From assembly GCF_000253115.1 (NCBI RefSeq), contig NC_014145.1, positions 3,563,930 through 3,627,929 of the forward strand: a stretch of 64,000 bases of DNA, read 5' to 3'. The notes under the pieces were generated by a model, which was not told the origin of the DNA, ran no database searches, and saw only the letters and a program-made list of their open reading frames with translations. This stretch comes from Thiomonas arsenitoxydans. Lineage in GTDB: Bacteria > Pseudomonadota > Gammaproteobacteria > Burkholderiales > Burkholderiaceae_C. Positions within the stretch are counted from its first letter, which is position 1. Every line of letters starts with the position of its first letter. Below are positions 9,897 through 18,115 of this stretch, in pieces. Both the position numbers and the translations under genes were made by a program.

Positions 9897-10940
9897 ATGG
9901 CACTTTGGCTCGTTCGCGCTGGCAAGTATGGGGAACATGAAACTCGGTTTCTCGATGACAACCGCATCTATCTGACTTGGGATGCATTTACGGAGACCGA
10001 CCTATCGGTCGCGAAGGACTACGAAGGCGTCAAGGCCCTCATGTCACAGCGTTATCCAAGCGAGCCATCGCGCCGCTTGGGAAACTGGTCAGGGCAAGTG
10101 TGGGCCTTTCTCCTCGCCATGAAGGTCGGAGATTGGGTGGTAGTGCCAAGTAAGACGTCACCCACGATTGCGATTGGGGAAGTCGTCGGGCCATATGCGT
10201 TCGACCCCAAAGCGGAGCCGATGTACCGTCACTCCCGTGCCATCAAATGGCTAAACAAGGCCGTCCTTCGCAGTGCATTTGGCCAAGACCTTCTGTATTC
10301 GATGGGTGCATTCCTGACGGTCTGCGAAATCAAGCGCAACGACGCGGAGGCGCGCGTACGCAAAATGGCGGCCAATGGATGGCGGGATGTGTTCGTGAAT
10401 ACGACGGCATCCGTTCCAAGCAACGGGGGTGCCGAAAGTCAGGCTGACGCGGTAGACGTGGACCTCGAAGAGCTTGCGCGCGATGCCATTGGCAAACTCA
10501 TCATCCAGAGATTTAAGGGCCATGGGATGGCGAGGCTTGTCGAAGCCATCCTAAAAGCCCAAGGTTTTGCCACGTACCTCAGCCCCGAGGGGCCAGACAA
10601 GGGAATCGACATCCTGGCAGCCGGTGGCGCTTTCGGATTCGAGCGTCCCCGCATCTGCGTGCAAGTCAAATCGGGCGACACGCCGGCGGACCGACCCGAG
10701 TTCACCCAACTTATTGGGGCAATGCAGAGTGTGAAGGCCGAGCAGGGTCTCTTTGTCTCGTGGGCGGGGTTCAAGCCGACTGTGCTTAAGGAAGTCCCGA
10801 CCCATTTCTTCTCGGTGCGTGTCTGGAACGAGAAGGACCTCGTTGAGCAGGTACTGGCGAATTACGACAAACTTGACCAGGATGTCCGTGCAGAACTTCC
10901 ACTCAAGCGAGTCTGGATGATTGCCTCTTCGGAGGAGTGA
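9897..10940 (+). CDS. Mrr-like restriction endonuclease inside the hsd operon
   Basis: A 347-residue protein between hsdS and hsdR. The N-terminal about 140 residues (LWLVRAGKYGEHETRFLDDN, then WVVVPSKTSPTIAIGEV) form a domain that often precedes Mrr nucleases and resembles PUA/EVE-type readers of modified bases; that comparison is an inference. The C-terminal part is a PD-(D/E)xK Mrr-type nuclease with GPDKGIDIL (Asp238) and VQVK (Gln256, Lys258), the Asp...Gln-x-Lys signature of the Mrr branch. Mrr enzymes cut methylated DNA. It lies 18 bases after hsdS and 42 bases before hsdR, so it is probably co-transcribed with the type I system and adds a modification-dependent cut. Confidence 0.85.
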   Translation: MALWLVRAGKYGEHETRFLDDNRIYLTWDAFTETDLSVAKDYEGVKALMSQRYPSEPSRRLGNWSGQVWAFLLAMKVGDWVVVPSKTSPTIAIGEVVGPYAFDPKAEPMYRHSRAIKWLNKAVLRSAFGQDLLYSMGAFLTVCEIKRNDAEARVRKMAANGWRDVFVNTTASVPSNGGAESQADAVDVDLEELARDAIGKLIIQRFKGHGMARLVEAILKAQGFATYLSPEGPDKGIDILAAGGAFGFERPRICVQVKSGDTPADRPEFTQLIGAMQSVKAEQGLFVSWAGFKPTVLKEVPTHFFSVRVWNEKDLVEQVLANYDKLDQDVRAELPLKRVWMIASSEE

Positions 10941-10982
10941 GCCGAGCATAGCCAGCGAACAATTGAACACAAAGCCCAAGCC

Positions 10983-13900
10983 ATGACGAGCGCAGTCCTT
11001 GAAGACCACCTCGAACAAGCCACGCTTCAGTGGCTCTCCGCGCTCGGCTGGCAAACCGCGCATGGCCCTGACATCTCACCGCCCGACGCCAGGACCGCTG
11101 GCACCGAGCGCGACACCTACCGCCAGGTCTGCCTACCCCATCGCCTTGCGGCCACGATTCAGCGCCTGAATCCCAACATCCCGACGAGCGCACGGGACGC
11201 GGCTCTGCGCCTAGTCCTCAACCCCAACACCCCCGGCCTCGTCGCCGCCAACCGCCAGTTCCACCGCTGGCTGGTCGAAGGTGTCCCGGTCGAGTACCAG
11301 AGGGACGGCGAAACCCGCGGCGACCGCGTCCGGCTCATCGACTTCAGCGACGTTGGCCGAAACGACTGGCTGGCCGTCAACCAGTTCACCGTGCAAGGCC
11401 CCAAGCACACCCGCCGCCCCGACCTCGTGCTGTTCCTCAACGGCCTGCCCCTGGTGGTGCTGGAACTCAAGAACCCCGGCGACGAGAACGCCGACATCTG
11501 GGGCGCCTTCAACCAGCTCCAGGCCTACAAAGACGACATTCCCGACCTGTTCATCGACAACGAGCTGCTGGTCATCACCGACGGCATCTCCGCCCGCATG
11601 GGCTCGCTCACCGCCGACCGGGAACGCTTCATGGCCTGGCGCACCATCGACGGCCACACCACCGACCCGCTCGGGTCCATGCGCGAACTGGAAACCCTGG
11701 TCCAAGGTGCCTTCGACCGCCAGACCCTGCTCGACTATCTGCAGCACTTCATCCTGTTCGAGGACGATGGGGGGCTGGTCAAGAAGGTCGCCGGCTACCA
11801 CCAGTTCCATGCCGTGCGCGCCGTGGTCGACAGCGTGCTCAAGGCCAGCGCCCCTGGCGGCTCGCGCAAGGGCGGGGTGGTGTGGCACACCCAGGGGGCT
11901 GGCAAGAGCATCGAGATGACCTGCCTGGCCGGCATGCTCATCGGGCACCCGGAGCTCCAGAACCCCACGGTCTTGATGGTCACCGACCGCAACGACCTGG
12001 ACAACCAACTGTTCGGCGTGTTCGCCGGCGCCACCGAGCTGCTGCACGAAACCCCGGTGCAGGCCGCCACCCGCCCCAAGCTGCGCGAGCTGCTGGGCAA
12101 CCGCCCCAGCGGCGGCATCGTCTTCACCACCATCCAGAAGTTCGCACCTGGCGAGGACGAAGACAGCTTCCCGGTGCTGTCCGAGCGCAGCAACATCATC
12201 GTCATCTGCGACGAAGCCCACCGCAGCCAGTACGGCTTTGCCGCCAAGCTGCCCGGACAGGACGATGCCACCCGTCGCTACCGCCAGACCGCGGCCGCGC
12301 CGCTGAGCGCGCAGGATGCCGGCGCGATTGGGGCCACCACGGCCTTGGTCACAGCGGCCCCGGCCTCCAGCGTGCGCTACGGCTACGCCCAGTACCTGCG
12401 CGACGCGTTGCCCAACGCCACCTTCGTCGCCTTCACCGGCACCCCCGTGTCGCTGGAGGACCGCGACACCCGCGCCGTGTTCGGCGACTACGTCCACATC
12501 TACGACGTCGAGCAGGCGGTCAAGGACGGCGCCACGGTGCCCATCTATTACGAGTCGCGCCTGGCGAAGCTCGAACTCGCGGAGGAGGACACCACCTGGC
12601 TTGATGATGACGTCGACCAATTGACCGAGGACGATGAGGACGACGCCAGCAAGACCAGCAAGCTGCGCCGCTGGGCCGCGCTGGAAAAACTCGTTGGCGC
12701 ACCGCCCCGGATTCAGAAGGTGGCCGCCGACATCGTCGAACACTTCGAAAACCGCCTTGCCGCCCTGGACGGTAAGGCCATGGTCGTCGGCATGAGCCGC
12801 GAGATTTGCGTCCATCTCTACGACGCTCTCGTCGCCCTGCGGCCGGAATGGCACGACCCCGACCCCGACAAAGGCGCCATCAAAATCATCATGACCGGCT
12901 CGGCCTCGGACAAGCCGATGCTCAAGCCGCACATCTACACCAAAGAGGTCAAGAAGCGCCTGGAGCGGCGCTACAAGGACCCTGCCGACCCGTTCAAGCT
13001 GGTCATCGTGCGCGACATGTGGCTGACCGGCTTCGATGCGCCCTGTCTGCACACGATGTATATCGACAAGCCCATGCGTGGCCACAACCTGATGCAGGCC
13101 ATCGCCCGGGTCAACCGGGTGTTCAAGGACAAGCCCGGCGGTCTGGTCGTCGACTACATCGGCATTGCCAACGAGCTCAAGGCCGCCCTGAAGGACTACA
13201 CCCTGGCCCACGGCAAGGGGCGGCCGACCATCGACACCCACGAGGCCCTGCGCTTGCTGCTGGAGAAGATGGAGGTGCTCCACGGCATCCTGCACGGCTG
13301 CGACTACGCGGACTTCCGCACCCAAGCCTGGCAACTGCTGCCCAAGGTGGCCAACCATATCCTGGGCCAGGATGACGGCAAGAAGCGCTTCGCCGACGCC
13401 GTCCTGTCCGCCACCAAGGCGTTCGCGCTGTGCTGCACGCTTGACGAGGCTCTTGAACACCGGGACGAACTGGCCTTCCTGCAGGCCACCAAGGCTGCCC
13501 TGACCAAGCACACCACACAGGACAAGAAGCTCAGCGACGAGCAGAAAGAACACGCGCTGCGGCAGATTCTGAGCAAGGCCGTGGTCAGCGCCGAGGTCGT
13601 CGACATCTTCCAGGCGGCCGGGTTGAACAAACCGGATATCGGCATTCTGTCCGAGGAGTTCCTCGACGACGTGCGGCACATGAAGGAGCGCAATCTGGCG
13701 GTGGAGCTGCTGGAGCGCCTGCTCAAGGATGACATCAAGACCCGATTCAAGACCAATGTGGTCAAGGCGGCCAAGTACAGCGAATTGCTTCAGGAAAGCC
13801 TCAAGCGCTACCGCAACCGCGCCATCGAGACGGCCCAGGTCATCGAGGAACTGATTGCGATGGCCAAGCAGTTCCAGCAGGAGGCCATCAGGGGCGCCGC

Positions 13901-14192
13901 GCTGGGGCTGAGTCCCGAGGAGCGGGCGTTCTACGACGCGCTGGCCGCCAATGAGTCGGCGGTCAGAGAACTGGGCGACGAGACGCTGAAGAAGATTGCG
14001 GTCGAGCTGACGCTGAAACTGCGTAACTCTGTAACCGTCGATTGGTCCGTGCGCGACGCGGTGCGGGCAAGCATTCGGGTGATGGTCAAGACGCTGTTAC
14101 GGCGTTACAAGTATCCGCCGGACAAGCAGGAGGAGGCAACCGAGACGGTGCTCAAGCAGGCGGAGATGCTGTCGGCGGAATGGGTAGGGTGA
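10983..14192 (+). CDS. hsdR: Type I restriction endonuclease subunit R
   Basis: A 1069-residue HsdR. The N-terminal nuclease domain carries [21 protein letters not shown] (Asp, then Glu-x-Lys of the PD-(D/E)xK fold) at about residues 140-160. The translocase follows with Walker A in [11 protein letters not shown] near 302-312, the DEAH box in [10 protein letters not shown] near 408-416, and FTGTP (motif III) near 480. The later helicase motif lies around [19 protein letters not shown] and the [10 protein letters not shown] motif VI. The C-terminal helical domain binds HsdM. The length is normal and no break is seen. With hsdM, hsdS and the inserted Mrr-like gene it completes a functional-looking type I system. 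Confidence 0.97.
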   Translation: MTSAVLEDHLEQATLQWLSALGWQTAHGPDISPPDARTAGTERDTYRQVCLPHRLAATIQRLNPNIPTSARDAALRLVLNPNTPGLVAANRQFHRWLVEGVPVEYQRDGETRGDRVRLIDFSDVGRNDWLAVNQFTVQGPKHTRRPDLVLFLNGLPLVVLELKNPGDENADIWGAFNQLQAYKDDIPDLFIDNELLVITDGISARMGSLTADRERFMAWRTIDGHTTDPLGSMRELETLVQGAFDRQTLLDYLQHFILFEDDGGLVKKVAGYHQFHAVRAVVDSVLKASAPGGSRKGGVVWHTQGAGKSIEMTCLAGMLIGHPELQNPTVLMVTDRNDLDNQLFGVFAGATELLHETPVQAATRPKLRELLGNRPSGGIVFTTIQKFAPGEDEDSFPVLSERSNIIVICDEAHRSQYGFAAKLPGQDDATRRYRQTAAAPLSAQDAGAIGATTALVTAAPASSVRYGYAQYLRDALPNATFVAFTGTPVSLEDRDTRAVFGDYVHIYDVEQAVKDGATVPIYYESRLAKLELAEEDTTWLDDDVDQLTEDDEDDASKTSKLRRWAALEKLVGAPPRIQKVAADIVEHFENRLAALDGKAMVVGMSREICVHLYDALVALRPEWHDPDPDKGAIKIIMTGSASDKPMLKPHIYTKEVKKRLERRYKDPADPFKLVIVRDMWLTGFDAPCLHTMYIDKPMRGHNLMQAIARVNRVFKDKPGGLVVDYIGIANELKAALKDYTLAHGKGRPTIDTHEALRLLLEKMEVLHGILHGCDYADFRTQAWQLLPKVANHILGQDDGKKRFADAVLSATKAFALCCTLDEALEHRDELAFLQATKAALTKHTTQDKKLSDEQKEHALRQILSKAVVSAEVVDIFQAAGLNKPDIGILSEEFLDDVRHMKERNLAVELLERLLKDDIKTRFKTNVVKAAKYSELLQESLKRYRNRAIETAQVIEELIAMAKQFQQEAIRGAALGLSPEERAFYDALAANESAVRELGDETLKKIAVELTLKLRNSVTVDWSVRDAVRASIRVMVKTLLRRYKYPPDKQEEATETVLKQAEMLSAEWVG

Positions 14193-14272
14193 GCAAAGTG
14201 GCACAACAGCGTCGCGGAGCTTCCGTTCGCAATTGGTCTATCAGAGCATCACGATTCAGTGCGTCAATAAGA

Positions 14273-14310
14273 GAGCCGATGGCCAGCAGTCGATTGCTGG
14301 CCATCGGCTC
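14273..14310 (+). terminator. Perfect 16-bp hairpin after hsdR
   Basis: The two 16-base arms (14273-14288 and 14295-14310) are perfectly complementary around a six-base loop. No T-run follows on either strand. It lies between hsdR and the convergent gene at 14344, so it may end transcription from both sides, possibly with Rho, or be a repeat remnant. Confidence 0.6.
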
Positions 14311-14343
14311 AAGTGTGAGCAGGTCTTGCCCGTGAAAGAGCGT

Positions 14344-14790
14344 TTAATCCAACTCGTAGTTTGCCCTGATTTCTAGACGCAAATCTTCAGCATCAAAATC
14401 TTGTGACCAATTATTGCCGTCGTCGTCTTCCTGCATCACATCTTGATAACTGTCGATGTGTCGCTGAAATGTCTCTTCATCTCGCGTACAAGCATCAATT
14501 TCAGAGCGGGACATATTGCGCCTCAAATTATCTTTGATGCCGTCTGCAAGTCCGGAATAGTCGTCTGCAATTTCGACATCGCCAGCGTCATAAATTTGCG
14601 GCTCGCCTGCTTCCTCCGCTTCACGATTCATTGCGCGTACCGCTGCCGTTACTGCGTCACGGCGGTACATATACGTTGAATACAGATAGGCGTTCGCTTC
14701 GTCGTCCCAGACGTACACGCTGTATTCTGGCCATTCGCTTCTCGGGTCCTTGAAGCACTCTACATAGGAACGAGGTTGAAATTCTTTCAT
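14344..14790 (-). CDS. Acidic protein of unknown function
   Basis: A 148-residue protein with GGAG seven bases before its ATG, so it is probably real. I do not recognise a family. It has an N-terminal region rich in Tyr and Trp (YSVYVWDDEANAYLYSTYMYRR), a helical middle and a strongly acidic C-terminal half (EDDDGNN, FDAEDLRLEI). No transmembrane segment or signal peptide is seen. The composition recalls small acidic accessory or anti-restriction-type proteins, but nothing specific supports that. It converges on hsdR, separated by the perfect hairpin. Confidence 0.6.
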   Translation of the reverse strand: MKEFQPRSYVECFKDPRSEWPEYSVYVWDDEANAYLYSTYMYRRDAVTAAVRAMNREAEEAGEPQIYDAGDVEIADDYSGLADGIKDNLRRNMSRSEIDACTRDEETFQRHIDSYQDVMQEDDDGNNWSQDFDAEDLRLEIRANYELD

Positions 14791-15243
14791 TGCTTACTCC
14801 GAGTTCAGTGGGTAGGTTGCGTAAGCCATCTGACTTACGCCATGGTGTAGGCAGTCAGTTCGGAAATCGCGGCATCCGAGATATCTTGTTTCTGCTGTTG
14901 CATGTTGATGTAAATGCCAAGGGCGATGCGCCCTGGCAAGCTCGAGTTCATCCACGGGCGTGGCGTCGAGAGAGTGGGGTTCTGCGCAAATTGCCCCTCC
15001 AGAAAGAACGGTCCTTGCATGCTCGAGGGGTTCGATTGCTGCCAGCTTCGAGCGCTTGCCGAGTTCATGGCCTTTCACGGTCGATGCGTTTTATGGAGTG
15101 CTAGTGTTTGGCCGCAATTCAGGGGCCGGCGCCGTCAACGGCGGTCAGCTGCCACTATTGGGCGTCGGCGAACGGATGGCGCGGGTTCGGCTTTTTGGGT
15201 ATGGCCGGCTCAAACCCCGTGGCGGGTGAAGCATCGTCTGCGG
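14791..15243. other. Region without a confident gene; possible decayed coding remnant
   Basis: Two overlapping minus-strand frames in 14794-15078 each look coding-like over part of their length: one in its first half (SKLAAIEPLEHARTVLSGG), the other in its last half (DISDAAISELTAYTMA). One frameshift would join them into a small protein of about 90 residues. No family is recognised. The rest, to 15243, shows nothing convincing. Confidence 0.35.
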
Positions 15244-16101
15244 TTACTCGCATTTGCAAAAAATTTCCAGCGCATAGTGGGCGTCTGGAACATGTTGCTC
15301 AAGGTCTGCCGCCGTGTACGTCTTTCCCTCGAGGTCGAAAGCCACGGTCTTCGCCAGCGAGTCGCGCCAGGAGTTCTCGAAGGGACTGCCTGCGAAGTTT
15401 CTTGCCAGACCGCCGTCATCTCGTGTCCCGAGCACGACGATGCCCGGTTCACAGTAGTGGAGGCCATTTCGCCGAAGTCTTTGGTCCGAGACACGGGATG
15501 CATGCCCCCCAGCTGAATGACGCGCCTCGCAAAGCGACTTGAATGTTGTCGTCCTGCCACTGATACGAAGTGTTCTCTCCAGCACGTGCCGAACAGCCGA
15601 ATTGGTGACGACCGATGCGCGCCATGATTTTGGCGATGCTGCAATCGGGACAGCGAAGGATTTCTCCCTGGAAGACCAAGGAGAGTTCAGCCAATTCACT
15701 TGCGTTTGGAGCAGGTCTGAAGCACAGCGCTCCAGTTCATCCAAGGTGCCAATGAGAGCGCCTTCGACTTCGGCGTCTCGCCGGCGCTCGAGGTCAAGGC
15801 GAACATGCAGAAGCGCGTCTTTGGCGAACAGCGTGGGCCATGCCTTCAGGTCTCCTTTGGCCAGCATTTCCGTCAGCGCGCTCCGGGAAAACAAGCTGAA
15901 CAGATTGGCCGTTGCATGCATTGCAAACAGATTGGGGCTGCCAAGATGGCGGACTGCGTAAAGGGCGCCGGTCGTTGCGTTCAGCAGTGACGCCGCGTCA
16001 TAGACGATTCCACTCGCGGGGTCCTTCTTGCCTTGGCTGACGCTTCGCAGCGATTCGTCAAACATTGCGATGTATCGCGCGGCTTGGTTGTTTTTGTTCA
16101 T
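15244..16101 (-). CDS. Unknown protein, possibly frameshifted
   Basis: The frame is open for 285 residues from an ATG with a weak GGAA site. I recognise no family. The first about 130 residues (AARYIAMFDESLRS, LFSLFSRSALTEMLAKGD) and the last about 75 (PGIVVLGTRDDGGLARNFAG, then AKTVAFDLEGKTYTAADLEQ) look like real protein. The middle, roughly residues 140-205, is Ser/Arg-rich and unlike its flanks. In that middle another minus-strand frame (15449-15694) reads naturally and contains a CPDC knuckle and a GRHQFGC stretch. A third frame reads naturally for about 25 residues after it. Three single-base changes of the same sign would explain this. The open frame may therefore misrepresent the middle of the protein. 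Confidence 0.5.
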   Translation of the reverse strand: MNKNNQAARYIAMFDESLRSVSQGKKDPASGIVYDAASLLNATTGALYAVRHLGSPNLFAMHATANLFSLFSRSALTEMLAKGDLKAWPTLFAKDALLHVRLDLERRRDAEVEGALIGTLDELERCASDLLQTQVNWLNSPWSSREKSFAVPIAASPKSWRASVVTNSAVRHVLERTLRISGRTTTFKSLCEARHSAGGHASRVSDQRLRRNGLHYCEPGIVVLGTRDDGGLARNFAGSPFENSWRDSLAKTVAFDLEGKTYTAADLEQHVPDAHYALEIFCKCE

Positions 16102-16136
16102 GAAAGCGTTCCAGGTTATTTGTTGCGGATGCTTAG

Positions 16137-16152
16137 GTGTGTGTGTGTGTGT
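16137..16152 (+). repeat. (GT)8 dinucleotide repeat
   Basis: Sixteen bases of pure GT repeat lie 35 bases upstream of the minus-strand gene that starts at 16101. It sits in the divergent region between that gene and the WYL regulator. Tracts of this kind can change length by slippage. Confidence 0.85.
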
Positions 16153-16231
16153 CGAATAGTCGACATGGGGAATCTTTGGCGCATTGCGCCGTGGTAGGGG
16201 TCTTGGAGGCGCCCCTTGCCTTCTTCTCTGT

Positions 16232-16258
16232 CATGGCAGTCGCACCGCGACTGCCATG
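16232..16258. repeat. Perfect 12-bp hairpin with 3-base loop
   Basis: CATGGCAGTCGC (16232-16243) and GCGACTGCCATG (16247-16258) flank a three-base loop. No T-run follows. A second, shorter palindrome CCACCAA-c-TTGGTGG lies at 16303-16317. Both are in the region upstream of the WYL regulator and could be protein sites or RNA structure in its leader. Confidence 0.6.
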
Positions 16259-16363
16259 CGTTGCCGGTCGATGCCTGAGCACAAGTTTTTAAGGAACGCG
16301 AGCCACCAACTTGGTGGTCCGTTGCCGGGCGAACCGGCATCACAATCAACGAATATAAATAAT

Positions 16364-16399
16364 ACGTCTATTTTCTATGCGTGTCAATAAAGTAGACGT
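16364..16399. promoter_or_regulatory. Inverted repeat upstream of the WYL regulator, candidate operator
   Basis: ACGTCTA (16364-16370) and TAGACGT (16393-16399) form an inverted repeat within an AT-rich island in GC-rich DNA, ending 16 bases before the ATG of the WYL gene. BrxR/CapW-type WYL regulators are known to bind inverted repeats upstream of their own genes, so autoregulation is the simplest reading. Confidence 0.6.
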
Positions 16400-16415
16400 G
16401 TGGCACAATGCGCCT

Positions 16416-17321
16416 ATGGCAAACACGCAACACCACACATCCACGCCGTCGGCGCTCGACCCTGCCGGTCATTGGGGCCAAGGCCGCCGGCTCGAATTCA
16501 TTGACTTTCGCCTGCGCTGGGAGGGGCGCTTGAACCGGTCTGACGTGATGGAGTTCTTCAGCATCTCCACACCGCGGGCTTCCATGGACATCGGGCGGTA
16601 CCTGGAGCTGGCACCCGGCAATGCCTTCTACGACCGCAGCTCACGCAGCTACTTGGCAGCCAAGGAGTTCAAGCCGCTTTTTCCCGACAACAACCCCGAG
16701 CGCTATCTCAACGAGTTGCTGGCACGTGAGGCTGGCGTCGTGCCCAAGGGCCTCAGCTTCATCGGTTGGGTCCCGCCACTGGCCGTGATGCCGCGACCTG
16801 GACGCGTCGCACGGGCTGATGTCTTTCTCCAGGTCTTGGATGCCATCCGCGGTCACAAGGCATTGACGGTGGTGTATCAATCAATGAGCACTCCGCGGCC
16901 ACAGGAGCGCGTCATTGCTCCGCACGCGCTTGCCCATGACGGGATGCGCTGGCACGTCCGTGCCTATTGCGCCCAGCGGGAGAAGTACCTCGACTTCCAG
17001 TTGGGGCGCTTTCTCGAGGTGGCTCCAAGCCAACGCCCTGGTACGGATGGGGCTGACGACGCTGCTTGGCATCGCATGGTTCCGCTGGTTCTGGCCCCGC
17101 ATCCTGAACTGAGCCCCGAGCAGCAACACGCGATTGCCCTGGACTACGGGATGGTGGACGGCTGTACTACCTTGCAGTGCCGCCAATCGATGCTCTTCTA
17201 CACGCTTCGCTCTCTGCGCTTGCTCAAAGAGGGAGTCGAGTCCCCGCAGGACCAGCAAATCACGCTGAGGAACCGCGCGGCGATTGCGGAGTTCCTCCCC
17301 AAGGACGCTGCTAAGAGCTGA
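16416..17321 (+). CDS. WYL-domain transcriptional regulator (BrxR/CapW-like)
   Basis: A 301-residue protein. The N-terminal winged helix carries the BrxR/CapW-type pattern (LEFIDFRLRWEGRLNRSDVMEFF, then ISTPRASMDIGRYLEL and the NAFYDRSSRSYLA wing). The central WYL domain includes ALTVVYQSMS and the HALAHDGMRWHVRAYC stretch. A C-terminal dimerisation domain ends LRNRAAIAEFLP. Start 16416 is chosen because conserved sequence begins shortly after it. Members of this group repress neighbouring anti-phage operons (BREX, CBASS) and are thought to sense a ligand through the WYL domain. Here the only plausible nearby client is its own promoter, or the DUF2779 nuclease farther along. An upstream inverted repeat supports DNA-binding autoregulation. 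Confidence 0.85.
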   Translation: MANTQHHTSTPSALDPAGHWGQGRRLEFIDFRLRWEGRLNRSDVMEFFSISTPRASMDIGRYLELAPGNAFYDRSSRSYLAAKEFKPLFPDNNPERYLNELLAREAGVVPKGLSFIGWVPPLAVMPRPGRVARADVFLQVLDAIRGHKALTVVYQSMSTPRPQERVIAPHALAHDGMRWHVRAYCAQREKYLDFQLGRFLEVAPSQRPGTDGADDAAWHRMVPLVLAPHPELSPEQQHAIALDYGMVDGCTTLQCRQSMLFYTLRSLRLLKEGVESPQDQQITLRNRAAIAEFLPKDAAKS

Positions 17322-17751
17322 CGGAACACGGCGCTGCTCGAGGCCGCTTAAGGAGCATTCGCAGTGGGCAAGACCCTGGGCGCATTCGTTGCAAGAGCAC
17401 GCGTCGAGCTCGCAATGACCGATGCCGCAGGCAAATGGTTGCCAGCACACACGCGGGCTGCAGGAACTCCCGCGCAGGTCTACACGCGGGGCCCCAGTAC
17501 TCCGCCCGCTCCAGCATCATGCGCTGAACCCTCGGCGCGCTGCGGCTTGGCACGGTTGTGCGGCACTTCTTGCGCCTGACGGTTCCTGTATCACAGTTCG
17601 CCCGCGTCATATGGGCCCCTGGTCGCTGTGATAATTCGCCACTTGTCTCCTACGACGACGTGCCGGAGGCTTAGCTCATGACCCTGCGGGCCAGGAGTTT
17701 GAAACTCGCCAAGGCAGCCGGAACGGCTTTGCACGCATTGATAGCGAACCG
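17322..17751. other. Gene-free stretch
   Basis: A 430-base gap. Short open frames (for example 17364-17579 on the plus strand) lack family resemblance and look like GC-rich shadows. TATCACAG (17589-17596) and CTGTGATA (17626-17633) form a weak inverted repeat near the likely promoter of the next gene. No RNA gene is recognised. Confidence 0.4.
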
Positions 17752-18051
17752 ATGACCGACGAATCCCAACTCACCATCCCGCCGTCCTTCATCGCCCTTT
17801 ACGTGGAGCCAGGCCGCACCAAGCCCCATGCGCCGCGCGACGTCATCACCCAGCGCTACGAGTTCTGCGAAGACCTGGCGACGATGCTGACCGACCGCGC
17901 ATCGGAAATCAAGTTCGACCTGGGGGTGACCGAGTCGGATGTTCTTGAACGCATCCACCGCGGCTTGGAGGTCGAAGGCTCTGGCCTTGATGCCAAGGAG
18001 GCGCGGTGGGTGGTGACGCGCCTGGCGGAGTTGCTGGGGTGGACGGCGTAG
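17752..18051 (+). CDS. Conserved small protein of unknown function
   Basis: A 99-residue protein that opens MTDESQLTIPPSFIALYVEPGRTKPHAP, a conserved-looking beginning that I associate with small Burkholderiales proteins of unknown role (some are labelled, without good basis, as chaperone-type ATPases). It has no Walker motif. The middle (YEFCEDLATMLTDRA) and the C-terminal part (LERIHRGLEVEGSGLDAKEARWVVTRLAELLGW) are helical. It has no membrane segment. It ends 64 bases before the convergent DUF2779 gene. The real-gene call is fair; no function is assigned. Confidence 0.65.
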   Translation: MTDESQLTIPPSFIALYVEPGRTKPHAPRDVITQRYEFCEDLATMLTDRASEIKFDLGVTESDVLERIHRGLEVEGSGLDAKEARWVVTRLAELLGWTA

Positions 18052-18115
18052 GATGTTTGAGAAGGATACGTACGCCTGATGTGCCGATTGGCTTGCGTTC
18101 CAGACACCGCATATT

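Noticed and set aside
11211..13679. 822-codon minus-strand open frame opposite hsdR
   Set aside because: Antisense shadow of a gene with intact, ordered helicase and nuclease motifs; its own translation is Val/Gly/Gln-rich and motif-free.
17648..17700. tRNA-like words (GGCTTAGCTCA, later GTTTGAAAC)
   Set aside because: The spacing is far too short for an anticodon arm and the acceptor strands do not pair.
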